Below, piece by piece: positions 6,824 through 12,650 of a DNA stretch of 12,650 nt. The stretch spans positions 1 to 12,650 of the forward strand of contig JBHHWI010000090.1 of assembly GCA_046756445.1 (NCBI GenBank). The letters run 5' to 3'. Within the stretch, counting starts at the first letter, position 1, and each line of letters starts with the position of its first letter. Under the pieces are notes generated by a model that saw nothing but the letters and a program-made list of their open reading frames with translations, did no database searches and was not told the origin of the DNA. The position numbers were made by a program, and so were the translations under genes. This DNA comes from JACZWL01 sp046756445 (lineage in GTDB: Bacteria; Pseudomonadota; Gammaproteobacteria; Steroidobacterales; Woeseiaceae).

Positions 6824-7828
6824 TCAGATTGCGATTCCGACATTGTTCTTCTGAAGCACACGATCGGCGCGATAGCTCGATCGAACCAGCGGACCGGCAA
6901 CCACTTCCACGAAACCCTTGTCCAGGCCCTCTTGCCGATAGGCCTCGAACTCATCGGGTGATACGTATCGCTCGACCGCGAGGTGATTCGGCGTCGGCCT
7001 CAGATATTGTCCCAGGGTCAGGATATCGACCCCTATCCTTCGAAGATCATCCATGGTCTCCATGATCTCGTGATCGCGCTCGCCCAGCCCGAGCATCAGG
7101 CTCGTTTTGGTCAAAACACCGGCATGATGGCGTTTGGCGTGTTCCAAGACGCTCAAGGTCTGCTCGTATCCCGCCCGGGGGTCCCTGACCGGGTGGGTCA
7201 GGCGCTTCACGGTCTCGACGTTCTGGGCAAATACCTCCAGCCCCGAATCGACCACGGTCTCGACATCGGCCAACACCCCCTGAAAATCGGGTGTCAGCGC
7301 CTCGACCACCGTATTCGGATTGAGCCGCTTCACCGCCCTGACGCAGGCGGCGTAATGGCGTGCTCCGCCGTCAGGCAGGTCGTCCCGGTCTACGGACGTC
7401 AGGACGATATAGGCAAGGTTCATCAGTTTGACGGCGCGGGCGGTATTTTCGGGCTCTTGCGGATCCAGCCAGCCTTTCGGGTTGCCGGTATCGACCGCGC
7501 AGAATCGGCAGGCGCGCGTGCAGACCGAGCCCATGACCATGATGGTCGCCGTGCCGTGGTTCCAGCACTCGCCGATATTCGGGCACTTGGACTCCTCGCA
7601 GACCGTACTCAGACGGTGGGCGCGAACCGTCTGACGAAGGGCCGAGAAACCGGCGCCTGCCGGCATTCGGGCACGCAGCCATTCGGGCTTGCCGCCGGCT
7701 GCGACCGCCGGCGCATCCCGGTGCGCCTTGACACCGTCCTTGATCGCCGAAAAACCGGCCGTGGTCCGATATTTGCTGCCGCTCTTGACGATTGGAACAT
7801 CGCGCAGCCGGTCTCTTGTGTCCTTCAT
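6824..7828 (-). CDS. lipA: Lipoyl synthase (radical SAM)
   Basis: LipA inserts two sulfurs into protein-bound octanoyl groups, the last step of lipoate synthesis for 2-oxoacid dehydrogenases and the glycine cleavage system. The 334-aa protein has the auxiliary cluster motif CEESKCPNIGEC (Cys77, Cys82, Cys88). It also has the radical-SAM motif CTRACRFC (Cys103, Cys107, Cys110) and the C-terminal RSSYRAD (316-322) that contacts the auxiliary cluster. The AVDTGNPKGWLDP loop after the radical-SAM motif differs from the E. coli DVAHG form, so it is a divergent branch. Residues 23-37 and 58-72 are near-duplicates (9 of 15 identical), an odd N-terminal feature. The ATG at 7828 has AGGA a few bases upstream. 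lipB is not adjacent; sohB follows by 39 bases. Confidence 0.96.
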   Translation of the reverse strand: MKDTRDRLRDVPIVKSGSKYRTTAGFSAIKDGVKAHRDAPAVAAGGKPEWLRARMPAGAGFSALRQTVRAHRLSTVCEESKCPNIGECWNHGTATIMVMGSVCTRACRFCAVDTGNPKGWLDPQEPENTARAVKLMNLAYIVLTSVDRDDLPDGGARHYAACVRAVKRLNPNTVVEALTPDFQGVLADVETVVDSGLEVFAQNVETVKRLTHPVRDPRAGYEQTLSVLEHAKRHHAGVLTKTSLMLGLGERDHEIMETMDDLRRIGVDILTLGQYLRPTPNHLAVERYVSPDEFEAYRQEGLDKGFVEVVAGPLVRSSYRADRVLQKNNVGIAI

Positions 7829-7890
7829 CGCTTCCTGCTGTGTCTAGAGTTAAACACAATCATTCTCTCATGAGCGGTAAGTGCGGTAAA

Positions 7891-7906
7891 AGCAGCCGCC
7901 GTGCCA
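7891..7906 (-). promoter_or_regulatory. Sigma-54-like -24/-12 element upstream of lipA
   Basis: The minus strand reads TGGCACG-N4-CTGCT, with GG and GC exactly 10 bases apart, as sigma-54 promoters require. The -24 half is a perfect consensus; the -12 half has one deviation (C for T). A start near 7880 would give a leader of about 52 bases to the lipA ATG. A sigma-54 promoter for lipA would be unusual, and a sigma-70 alternative (TTTACC-N17-GAGAAT) is also weakly visible in the same region. Confidence 0.35.
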
Positions 7907-7913
7907 ACCGACC

Positions 7914-7964
7914 CAAAAAGGGGTCAGAGCCCTTTTCGGATAAAAGGGCTCTGACCCCTTTTTG
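7914..7964. repeat. Perfect 23-bp inverted repeat (GGGGTCAGAGCCC palindrome)
   Basis: Two perfectly complementary 23-base arms (7914-7936 and 7942-7964) flank the 5-base loop CGGAT. The arm core is GGGGTCAGAGCCCTTTT, and the outer ends are runs of five A and five T. Palindromes with this core recur at many intergenic sites in gammaproteobacterial genomes, and some resemble REP elements moved by REP-associated tyrosine transposases (from memory). The T tracts on both sides mean it could also act as a bidirectional terminator. No transposase gene is in the window. It lies between the small-protein gene and lipA. Confidence 0.85.
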
Positions 7965-7967
7965 CAG

Positions 7968-7994
7968 AAAAAATCCCGGCCATAAAGACCGGGA
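7968..7994 (-). terminator. Intrinsic terminator of the small-protein gene
   Basis: The minus-strand transcript forms an 8-bp stem (UCCCGGUC with GGCCGGGA, including one U-G wobble) closed by UUUAU and followed at once by six U. The plus-strand version has a C-A mismatch in place of the wobble and no T run after it. The structure is therefore directional and points away from the ORF that ends at 8029, 34 bases upstream. Confidence 0.7.
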
Positions 7995-8028
7995 AAATCA
8001 GGGGGAAATTGTTTACGCGCCAGAAGAA

Positions 8029-8226
8029 CTAATGCAGTCTTGACCAGCTAACGAGCTTCACTGCGCTCTGTTGCAGGTCGAAATTCTTGGCCAGTACGGC
8101 CTCTATGTCCGCAACGTCCGAATCCTTGTCCATCGGGTGGCTCAGCTCGACTACACCACTGAACTCGTTACCTCCGCGGTAGTAAGCATCCGTCAATCGA
8201 AACTGTGTGTAGTACTTTGCAGACAT
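8029..8226 (-). CDS. Small orphan protein, 65 aa
   Basis: I do not recognise this family. The 65-aa product has no signal peptide or membrane segment. It reads as strand (KYYTQFRL, 4-11), strand (FSGVVELSH, 22-30), an acidic helix (DVADIEAVLAKNF, 37-49) and a final strand (AVKLVSWSRL, 55-64). That suggests a compact soluble alpha/beta domain. Support for a real gene is contextual: an intrinsic terminator begins 34 bases after its stop, a CRP-like palindrome and a 5' hairpin lie upstream on the same side, and no other ORF explains this interval. The weak points are the lack of a clear Shine-Dalgarno sequence before the ATG at 8226 and overlapping open frames on the plus strand, which show no domain and no ribosome site. 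Confidence 0.65.
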   Translation of the reverse strand: MSAKYYTQFRLTDAYYRGGNEFSGVVELSHPMDKDSDVADIEAVLAKNFDLQQSAVKLVSWSRLH

Positions 8227-8250
8227 GGGCTCAGACTACGCCGCAGTACC

Positions 8251-8272
8251 GCTTTGGTCTGTGAGCCAAAGC
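8251..8272 (-). other. Hairpin in the leader of the small-protein gene
   Basis: A perfect 7-bp inverted repeat (GCTTTGG with CCAAAGC) encloses an 8-base loop. It ends 25 bases before the small ORF's ATG. If transcription starts near 8268-8275 it would form a stem at or near the 5' end of the mRNA. A regulatory or stabilising role is inference. Confidence 0.4.
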
Positions 8273-8319
8273 ACAGATTCCGATCCAAAACGCGTGAACC
8301 GCCGGACAATCGCCAGAGC

Positions 8320-8335
8320 TGTGATACGCGTCACA
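8320..8335. promoter_or_regulatory. CRP/Vfr-type binding palindrome
   Basis: TGTGATACGCGTCACA matches the CRP core TGTGA-N6-TCACA at all ten specific bases. Its centre is about 100 bp upstream of the small ORF's ATG and about 305 bp upstream of the OmpA-family gene, so the small gene is the likelier target. A start near 8266 would place the site at about -61.5, a class I activator position, but no good -10 is seen there. Confidence 0.5.
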
Positions 8336-8632
8336 CCACCGCCCCCGGCATGCCCGTACCGTACTCGTAAGTTACTGGTTTCATGTATTTTCTTGGCCCG
8401 ATGCGCCCCTGCCGCCGGCCGTTGTGTGCGCTATCGGCACCCCGCGAAATGCACCGATCGGGACTCGCAGCGGCCATGACGCAGGCGTAAGATTCGCGGT
8501 CGAAGCCTGTGCGTTATGTATATATAGAGATGTATTCCACAGAATAGGGGTTGCAGGATATGTAACATTGCGCTAGGTACAGGGTGCCCTTGTTGCATAC
8601 GACTTTTCTTTTTCGGAATCGGGAACTACAGA
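8336..8632. other. Intergenic region before the OmpA-family gene
   Basis: I see no credible gene in these roughly 300 bases. An AT-rich stretch at about 8513-8533 (TATATATA core) and a weak TTGCAG-N17-TAGGTA pair at 8551-8579 are possible sigma-70 elements. A sigma-54-like site lies at 8582-8597. Together with the CRP-like palindrome this looks like a regulatory region shared by two divergent genes. Confidence 0.4.
8582..8597 (+). promoter_or_regulatory. Weak sigma-54-like element before the OmpA-family gene
   Basis: The plus strand reads GGGTGC-N5-TTGCA. GG and GC are 10 bases apart and the -12 half is perfect, but the -24 half matches only partly. A start near 8608 would leave a 25-base leader before the ATG at 8633. 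This could easily be chance. Confidence 0.22.
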
Positions 8633-10099
8633 ATGGCTCTTCAATCCAGTTTTGTCAGATCGCTCGTGCTCGCAGCATTCCTGCTCAGCGCCGGCGCCTC
8701 TGTCGCGCAGAACGAACTCCGCAGTACGTTTTTCAAAAACGCGGACGCCGCATTGGCCGAGGCCGACGCGGTGGACGCCAGACTCCTTGCTCCCAGGAGC
8801 TATGACCGAGGCGAAAAAGCCTATGCCGCAGCCGAAGCCGGCCTGAGTCGCGGCCGCAACGTGCAGTACCTCCGCGACAAGACCGCGGAGGCCGCGAGCC
8901 ACTTCGGCGCCGCCAAACGTGCCGCCGAGCTGGCCAAGACCGTTTTGGCGCAGGTCCTGAAAAGCCGGCAGGACGCATTCAACGCCCGGGCCAACGAGCT
9001 GTCGAAAGACATCTGGGACAAGGCAAACCGGGAGTTTGCCTCGGCGATCCGATACCTCGAGCGCGGCGATCTAAAGAGCGCCAAGCGCAAGGACATCACC
9101 GCGACGAGCCTGTACCGCGACGCGGAATTGGTCGCGATAAAGGCCCAGTACCTGACTGAGACACGCCGCTTGCTGGCCGACGCGGACAAGCGGCGAGTCG
9201 GCCGCTACGCGCCGTTTACGCTCAACAAGGCCAAGAAACTCCTGGCCGACGCCGAACGGGAACTCGAGGAAAACCGTTACGACACGGACTATCCGCGGAG
9301 CCTGGCCCAACAGGCGAACTATGAGGCCAAGCACGCTTTCTACCTGGCCGACGTCGTTCTGTCGGTGCGCAACAAGGACCTGAGCGTCGAGATGCTCGTC
9401 CTGCAGTGGGAAGAGCCGCTTCGGCAGGTCGCCGGCGCCGCCGACATCGTGCCCGCAATGTCGAACGGCCATGAGCAACTGGCCACCGAGCTGGTGGACT
9501 ACGTGGAGAACACGCGCAACGAGCTGCAGAGCCTGGAGCAGGACGTGCAGGCCGGCAACCTGCGCCTCGCCGACATGGAAGAGGAGCTCAGGGCCCTCGA
9601 CGAGCGCCTTGGCGGCGCCACCGCCGAGCGGGCGGCCCTGGTACAAAGGCTCGAAGCACAGGCCCGCATCAAGGAGCAGTTCGAGCAGGTCGAGAAAATG
9701 TTCACAAGGAGAGAGGCCAGGGTGTTCCGCGAGGGTAACAATGTCATTCTGCGCCTCGTGGGCCTGAGTTTCGACAGCGGCGAATCGGCGATAAAGCAGA
9801 ACAGTTTCGACCTGCTGGCCAAAGTCGAGCAGGCGATCGACGTGTTCCCGCGTAGCGAGCTCGTGATCCAGGGTCACACGGATTCATATGGCGGCGATGA
9901 GCTGAATCAGAAACTCTCCCAGGAAAGGGCCGAGTCGGTGCAGCAGTACATGATCAATGCCATGCGCATCCCGAGCTACCGGCTGATCGCGACCGGTTAC
10001 GGGGAGACCAACCCGATCGCCAACAACGAAACGGCGGCGGGCCGGGCGAAAAACCGGCGTATCGATATCGTCATCAAGCCGAATCTGGACGCGGTCTGA
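8633..10099 (+). CDS. OmpA-family peptidoglycan-binding protein with DUF4398-like repeats
   Basis: This 488-aa exported protein starts with a signal peptide cleaved after SVA (residue 25). Residues about 53-245 are helical and show three repeats spaced about 70 residues apart (about 57-105, 128-174 and 195-242). Each has a Tyr/Trp/Phe-initiated helix, a short loop and an Ala-rich second helix, reminiscent of DUF4398 modules. A Glu/Leu/Ala-rich coiled coil follows at about 282-358. The OmpA C-terminal domain is at about 368-483, with GHTDSYGGDELNQKLS (414-429). Asp417 and Arg432 align with E. coli OmpA Asp271 and Arg286, which hold diaminopimelate. There is no beta-barrel and no lipobox Cys, so it is probably a periplasmic protein tethered to peptidoglycan. 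GGGAA lies about 10 bases before the ATG. Its 3' end overlaps the convergent hydrolase gene by 26 bp. Confidence 0.9.
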   Translation: MALQSSFVRSLVLAAFLLSAGASVAQNELRSTFFKNADAALAEADAVDARLLAPRSYDRGEKAYAAAEAGLSRGRNVQYLRDKTAEAASHFGAAKRAAELAKTVLAQVLKSRQDAFNARANELSKDIWDKANREFASAIRYLERGDLKSAKRKDITATSLYRDAELVAIKAQYLTETRRLLADADKRRVGRYAPFTLNKAKKLLADAERELEENRYDTDYPRSLAQQANYEAKHAFYLADVVLSVRNKDLSVEMLVLQWEEPLRQVAGAADIVPAMSNGHEQLATELVDYVENTRNELQSLEQDVQAGNLRLADMEEELRALDERLGGATAERAALVQRLEAQARIKEQFEQVEKMFTRREARVFREGNNVILRLVGLSFDSGESAIKQNSFDLLAKVEQAIDVFPRSELVIQGHTDSYGGDELNQKLSQERAESVQQYMINAMRIPSYRLIATGYGETNPIANNETAAGRAKNRRIDIVIKPNLDAV

Positions 10100-11021
10100 G
10101 CCGGGTCTGCTGCCGGCTGTTGCGCCACCATGCGGATATGTAGCCTACGGTTACCTCGTTGATGAGGTAACCGTACTCGGAGTGTACGTTCAGCTCGCCG
10201 TTCAGGCGGAAGTAGTTGTATATCTCCCTGTCCTCGATGCTCTCGACAAGCCCGAGCCTGGTCATCTCCTTGAAATCGTTGCCCAACACCATGTCGATCG
10301 CCGTCAGCTCACCGACTGCCGCGATGTTGACCCAGCGGCTGATGTTCCTGGGGTAACGATTCCCGGGCTGCTCCTTGAAGCCCAGGATCCTGCGCTGAAT
10401 GAACCGCTGGCCGAGCGGACTGCCCATGGTCAGGAACAGGTCCACCCTGGACTCATCGCCCGACTCCTGGCTGAGTTGCCAAAGCGCATCGTAAGCGATG
10501 ATGGAGCCCATGCTGTGTCCGATAAGCAGTATCGGCCGGCCGGATTTCCAGGCTGAGCGCAACGGGATCTTGAGAAGTCTGCGTAAGAACTCCGCCATGT
10601 CGTACTCGTTCTTTATATAGCGGCGCAGGTCGCGCAGATGAATCTCCAGGTTCTCATCAGCCAGCGGATGCAGGAGAAACGGAAAAAGATCGGCGACCGC
10701 ATATATCCAGCGAACCAGTCGGCGTTTCAACGAACCTGCCTCGGCACGGTCCCTGTCGCTCGCCGAGGACTGCTCAATCAGCGCGTCGATCGCGGCCAGA
10801 TCGAGCTTCAGGTCGCGATGCTCACCGTAAAAGTCGTAGGTCCAGCCGATGATGTCGAAACAGTGCTCGTGGTCCTGCATCTCGGCAGCGGATTCGGGAT
10901 CGATGCGACGCACGCCTTCCGTGAGACAGCGCAGTAATTCCCGCCTGTGTGCCGACGGCTCGGGCTTGGGCTTCAGCCCGGGCACGTAGATCATCAATGG
11001 CTCACCGGCGAACTCACTCAT
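10074..11021 (-). CDS. Alpha/beta-hydrolase, lipase/esterase-like
   Basis: This 315-aa cytoplasmic protein without a signal peptide has the alpha/beta-hydrolase nucleophile elbow GHSMGS (168-173, Ser170) after the strand PILLI. TMGSPLG at 198-204 is the usual strand after the elbow in lipases. His280 in NVHSEYGYL is the probable catalytic His; the acid is not certain. MIYVPGL (10-16) near the N-terminus is the first strand with the oxyanion-loop region. The charged stretch at about 65-140 may be a lid or cap. The substrate is unknown. The ATG at 11021 lies inside the end of the HAD gene (ATGAGTGA, 8-bp overlap), so translation is probably coupled. Confidence 0.82.
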   Translation of the reverse strand: MSEFAGEPLMIYVPGLKPKPEPSAHRRELLRCLTEGVRRIDPESAAEMQDHEHCFDIIGWTYDFYGEHRDLKLDLAAIDALIEQSSASDRDRAEAGSLKRRLVRWIYAVADLFPFLLHPLADENLEIHLRDLRRYIKNEYDMAEFLRRLLKIPLRSAWKSGRPILLIGHSMGSIIAYDALWQLSQESGDESRVDLFLTMGSPLGQRFIQRRILGFKEQPGNRYPRNISRWVNIAAVGELTAIDMVLGNDFKEMTRLGLVESIEDREIYNYFRLNGELNVHSEYGYLINEVTVGYISAWWRNSRQQTRLRPRPDSA

Positions 11022-11712
11022 TAATGGCGGGCTCGAGCACGGTAATCAGCTCGGAAATCGTCGAAACGATGGCATCGGGTGGAGCGAATTCGTCCGGCCA
11101 GCCGTCGCCATTGCGGTTGACCCATGCAGTACGCAGGCCCGCTTCCCTGGCGCCGGCGATATCTATCTCCGGATGATCCCCGACATGCAGGGTCTGCTCT
11201 GCGCCGACGCCCGCCCGATGAACGGCTTCGTCAAACATTCTCCGATCCGGTTTGGCGGCGCCGACGTCCACCGCCGTCACGACATCGTCGAAAAGATGCC
11301 GGATACCGATGCGTACGAGATTCGCATTGCCATTGGTTACGGCAACCAGCACGAAGTGCTCTGTAAGCACCTCCAGCGCCGGCAGCACATCCGGGTACAG
11401 TTCGACATCGCTCCGTGCCCGATCAAAAACGTCGAAAGCGTCATCGGCCAGAGCGGCCGTGTAGCCGGTGCTCAACGCCATGCGTTCCAGGACCATCTTG
11501 CGGATGAACCGAAAGTCGTGCGTTTGCTCCCAGTGCTCGTCCATGACCTCTTCGCGCAACGCATATGCCTCTTCGGGCGAAAAAGACCCGGGGATCCTCG
11601 GGAAGTGCTCGCCCAGCCACGCCCACATTTTCGCCTCGGCCCGCCTGATGACGGGCTCGATTTCCCAGAGCGTGTCGTCGAGGTCGAAAGTAATGGCGCG
11701 AATACGGTGCAA
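11014..11712 (-). CDS. HAD-superfamily phosphatase, YigB/YjjG-like
   Basis: This 232-aa HAD subfamily IA hydrolase has all four motifs. DLDDT at 10-14 supplies nucleophile Asp10 and acid/base Asp12. VAVTNGN (123-129) gives Thr126, Lys154 is in AAKPDRRMF, and GDHPEID (178-184) gives Asp179 and Asp184. The alpha-helical cap lies at about 16-90. The start DLDDTLWEIEPVIRRAE resembles E. coli YigB, a phosphatase of the flavin-precursor pathway, but HAD substrates cannot be assigned from motifs. The start is TTG at 11712 with AGGGG seven bases upstream; the nearby ATG at 11717 is out of frame. It is the first gene of a two-gene unit with the alpha/beta-hydrolase and diverges from gloA. Confidence 0.88.
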   Translation of the reverse strand: MHRIRAITFDLDDTLWEIEPVIRRAEAKMWAWLGEHFPRIPGSFSPEEAYALREEVMDEHWEQTHDFRFIRKMVLERMALSTGYTAALADDAFDVFDRARSDVELYPDVLPALEVLTEHFVLVAVTNGNANLVRIGIRHLFDDVVTAVDVGAAKPDRRMFDEAVHRAGVGAEQTLHVGDHPEIDIAGAREAGLRTAWVNRNGDGWPDEFAPPDAIVSTISELITVLEPAINE

Positions 11713-11752
11713 GGCATGGCCCCTGGTCAGGCTACGAAATCCATTGTGGTCT

Positions 11753-11758
11753 TATAAT
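11753..11758 (+). promoter_or_regulatory. -10 box of gloA
   Basis: A perfect TATAAT lies 30 bases before the GTG start, giving a start near 11765 and a leader of about 24 bases. No good -35 is seen 16-18 bases upstream. The complementary strand reads TTATAAG here, so the divergent HAD gene's promoter may overlap it. Confidence 0.45.
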
Positions 11759-11788
11759 GTGCCGGACTTCAACCGGCCGGGAGGACGC

Positions 11789-12208
11789 GTGAAATACCTG
11801 CATACGATGGTCAGGGTCAGCGAACTGGACGAATCGCTGGATTTCTACTGCAACAAGCTGGGCCTCGAGGAGCTGCGCCGCTACAACAACGAGCAGGGCC
11901 GTTTCACCCTGGTATTCCTGGCCGCACCCGGCGACGGAGAGGCGCAAGTCGAGCTCACTTACAACTGGGACCCGGAAGACTACGGCGAAGGACGGAACTT
12001 CGGCCACCTCGCCTATGAAGTCGATGACATCTACGCAATCTGCCAGCGGCTGATGGATGCCGGCGTCACGATCAACCGGCCGCCACACGACGGCCGCATG
12101 GCCTTCGTGCGATCGCCCGATAATATCTCGATCGAACTGCTGCAGAAAGGCGATGCACTGGCCCCCGCCGAACCCTGGACGTCCATGGGCAACACGGGTC
12201 ACTGGTAG
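11789..12208 (+). CDS. gloA: Lactoylglutathione lyase (glyoxalase I)
   Basis: GloA isomerises the hemithioacetal of glutathione and methylglyoxal to S-lactoylglutathione in the cytoplasm. The 139-aa product is close to E. coli GloA (135 aa). The four metal ligands are in place: His5 in HTMVRV, Glu55 in QVELTYNW, His73 in FGHLAYEVDD and Glu116 in NISIELLQ. The short loops are those of the bacterial Ni/Co-type enzyme, not the longer Zn type. The start is GTG at 11789, with GGGAGGA about five bases upstream. The open frame continues upstream to 11468, but that part overlaps the HAD gene on the other strand and has no coding character. The next ATG would remove ligand His5. Confidence 0.95.
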   Translation: MKYLHTMVRVSELDESLDFYCNKLGLEELRRYNNEQGRFTLVFLAAPGDGEAQVELTYNWDPEDYGEGRNFGHLAYEVDDIYAICQRLMDAGVTINRPPHDGRMAFVRSPDNISIELLQKGDALAPAEPWTSMGNTGHW

Positions 12209-12321
12209 TCAGACGGCAAGGGCATCGATCAGTCACTCAGACGCGGGCGTCCGACACATCCGTCATGAACCAGAACAGACATTCGAACGTAAATGCTGCG
12301 CAACCTCGCCGAGCTCTGACC

Positions 12322-12650
12322 TTACGCGGGAGATCCGGGCAGCAGGGGCGGCAATTCGTCGCTGCCGGTTTTCTCGTGGTCGGCGGTTATGCCTGAAAGC
12401 GACCGCAGTGCCTTTGCGAGCCTGTCACCGTCCCATGAGTCGCCACCCGGGCCGTAGCTCGCGCTGCACAGTGCGTTGAGTTCCGTTGCCAATGGATCGG
12501 ATACCCGGGAGGCAAGCTCGCCGATGCTGCGGGGCGAGTTACTCGGCCACTCCAGCCTGCCCCAGTTCAACAGGGACGATTTGACTGCCGTGTCATCGCC
12601 CGCCAGGGCCGCGCGGCGTGCTGCCCTGAGAAACTTCGCCTGCTGCCTGT
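12322..12650 (-). CDS. BatD-like (oxygen-tolerance) protein, C-terminal part only
   Basis: The minus-strand frame is open from the right window edge to a TAA at 12322-12324, giving the last 108 residues. An internal TTG at 12570 gives an 82-residue version, but the frame continues upstream with the same character, so the gene is cut by the edge. The tail reads as the helical cytoplasmic end of BatD: an AKFLRAARRAALAGD helix, LLNWGRLEWP, PRSIGELASRVSDPLATEL and SWDGDRLAKALRSL. BatD belongs to the Bat (aerotolerance) operon with MoxR ATPases and von Willebrand-domain proteins. Recognition rests on this tail alone. Its neighbour on the window side is the convergent gloA, 113 bp away. Confidence 0.6.
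   Translation of the reverse strand, partial: RQQAKFLRAARRAALAGDDTAVKSSLLNWGRLEWPSNSPRSIGELASRVSDPLATELNALCSASYGPGGDSWDGDRLAKALRSLSGITADHEKTGSDELPPLLPGSPA

Noticed and set aside
6983..7873. 296-codon plus-strand frame opposite lipA
   Set aside because: It lies wholly antisense to lipA, which has all its cysteine motifs. The frame stays open because of GC-rich third positions.
8225..8479. 84-codon plus-strand frame between the small gene and the OmpA-family gene
   Set aside because: It runs through the CRP-like palindrome and leader hairpin, is Arg/Pro/Cys-rich and has no ribosome site.
9071..9877. 268-codon minus-strand frame opposite the OmpA-family gene
   Set aside because: It is His/Leu/Val-rich, as expected for the complement of an Ala/Glu/Lys-rich coiled-coil gene, and has no ribosome site or domain.
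11468..11788. N-terminal extension of glyoxalase I
   Set aside because: It is antisense to the HAD gene. The GTG at 11789 has a strong Shine-Dalgarno sequence and gives the family's normal length.
1..12650. CRISPR array, tRNA, rRNA or insertion sequence
   Set aside because: I saw no regularly spaced direct repeats, no tRNA-like cloverleaf and no transposase gene anywhere in the window.

Overview
The window reads as GC-rich (roughly 60%) chromosomal DNA of a gammaproteobacterium. The evidence is Proteobacterial-type lipA, sohB, gloA and OmpA-family genes, outer-membrane lipoprotein signals, and a GGGGTCAGAGCCC-type palindrome of the kind scattered through many environmental gammaproteobacteria. 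I cannot name the genus; a marine or sediment lineage is only a guess. Most genes are housekeeping or cell-envelope genes. The one clear accessory element is a contractile-tail sheath gene at the left edge.

Left (1-2835): a TTG-started tail sheath gene on the minus strand (110-1663) is divergent from a plus-strand PLP enzyme of the ACC deaminase / D-cysteine desulfhydrase family (1771-2835). The other genes of the contractile apparatus, if present, lie outside the window.

Centre (2841-8226): a long minus-strand run. In transcription order it holds a 65-aa orphan small protein (8226-8029) with its own intrinsic terminator, a perfect 23-bp palindrome, lipA (lipoyl synthase), sohB (S49 membrane protease), a consensus-type promoter, an M48 lipoprotein metalloprotease, a SAM methyltransferase coupled to it by an ATGA overlap, and an L,D-transpeptidase lipoprotein with a LysM-like segment. 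The last three form an envelope-maintenance-like operon. Upstream of the small gene is a CRP-consensus palindrome.

Right (8633-12650): a plus-strand OmpA-domain protein with a three-repeat helical N-terminal region and a coiled coil. It overlaps by 26 bp, tail to tail, a minus-strand alpha/beta hydrolase gene that is translationally coupled to a HAD phosphatase gene. A divergent promoter region then leads to gloA (glyoxalase I). The window ends inside the C-terminal part of a BatD-like gene on the minus strand.

The items most worth a second look are the apparently lone sheath gene, the small-protein unit (CRP-like site, 5' hairpin, ORF, terminator), the repeat architecture of the OmpA-family protein, the PLP enzyme with altered active-site motifs, a TGGCACG-type sigma-54-like site before lipA, and the internal duplication in LipA's N-terminus. 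I did not find a complete undescribed multi-gene system within these boundaries.
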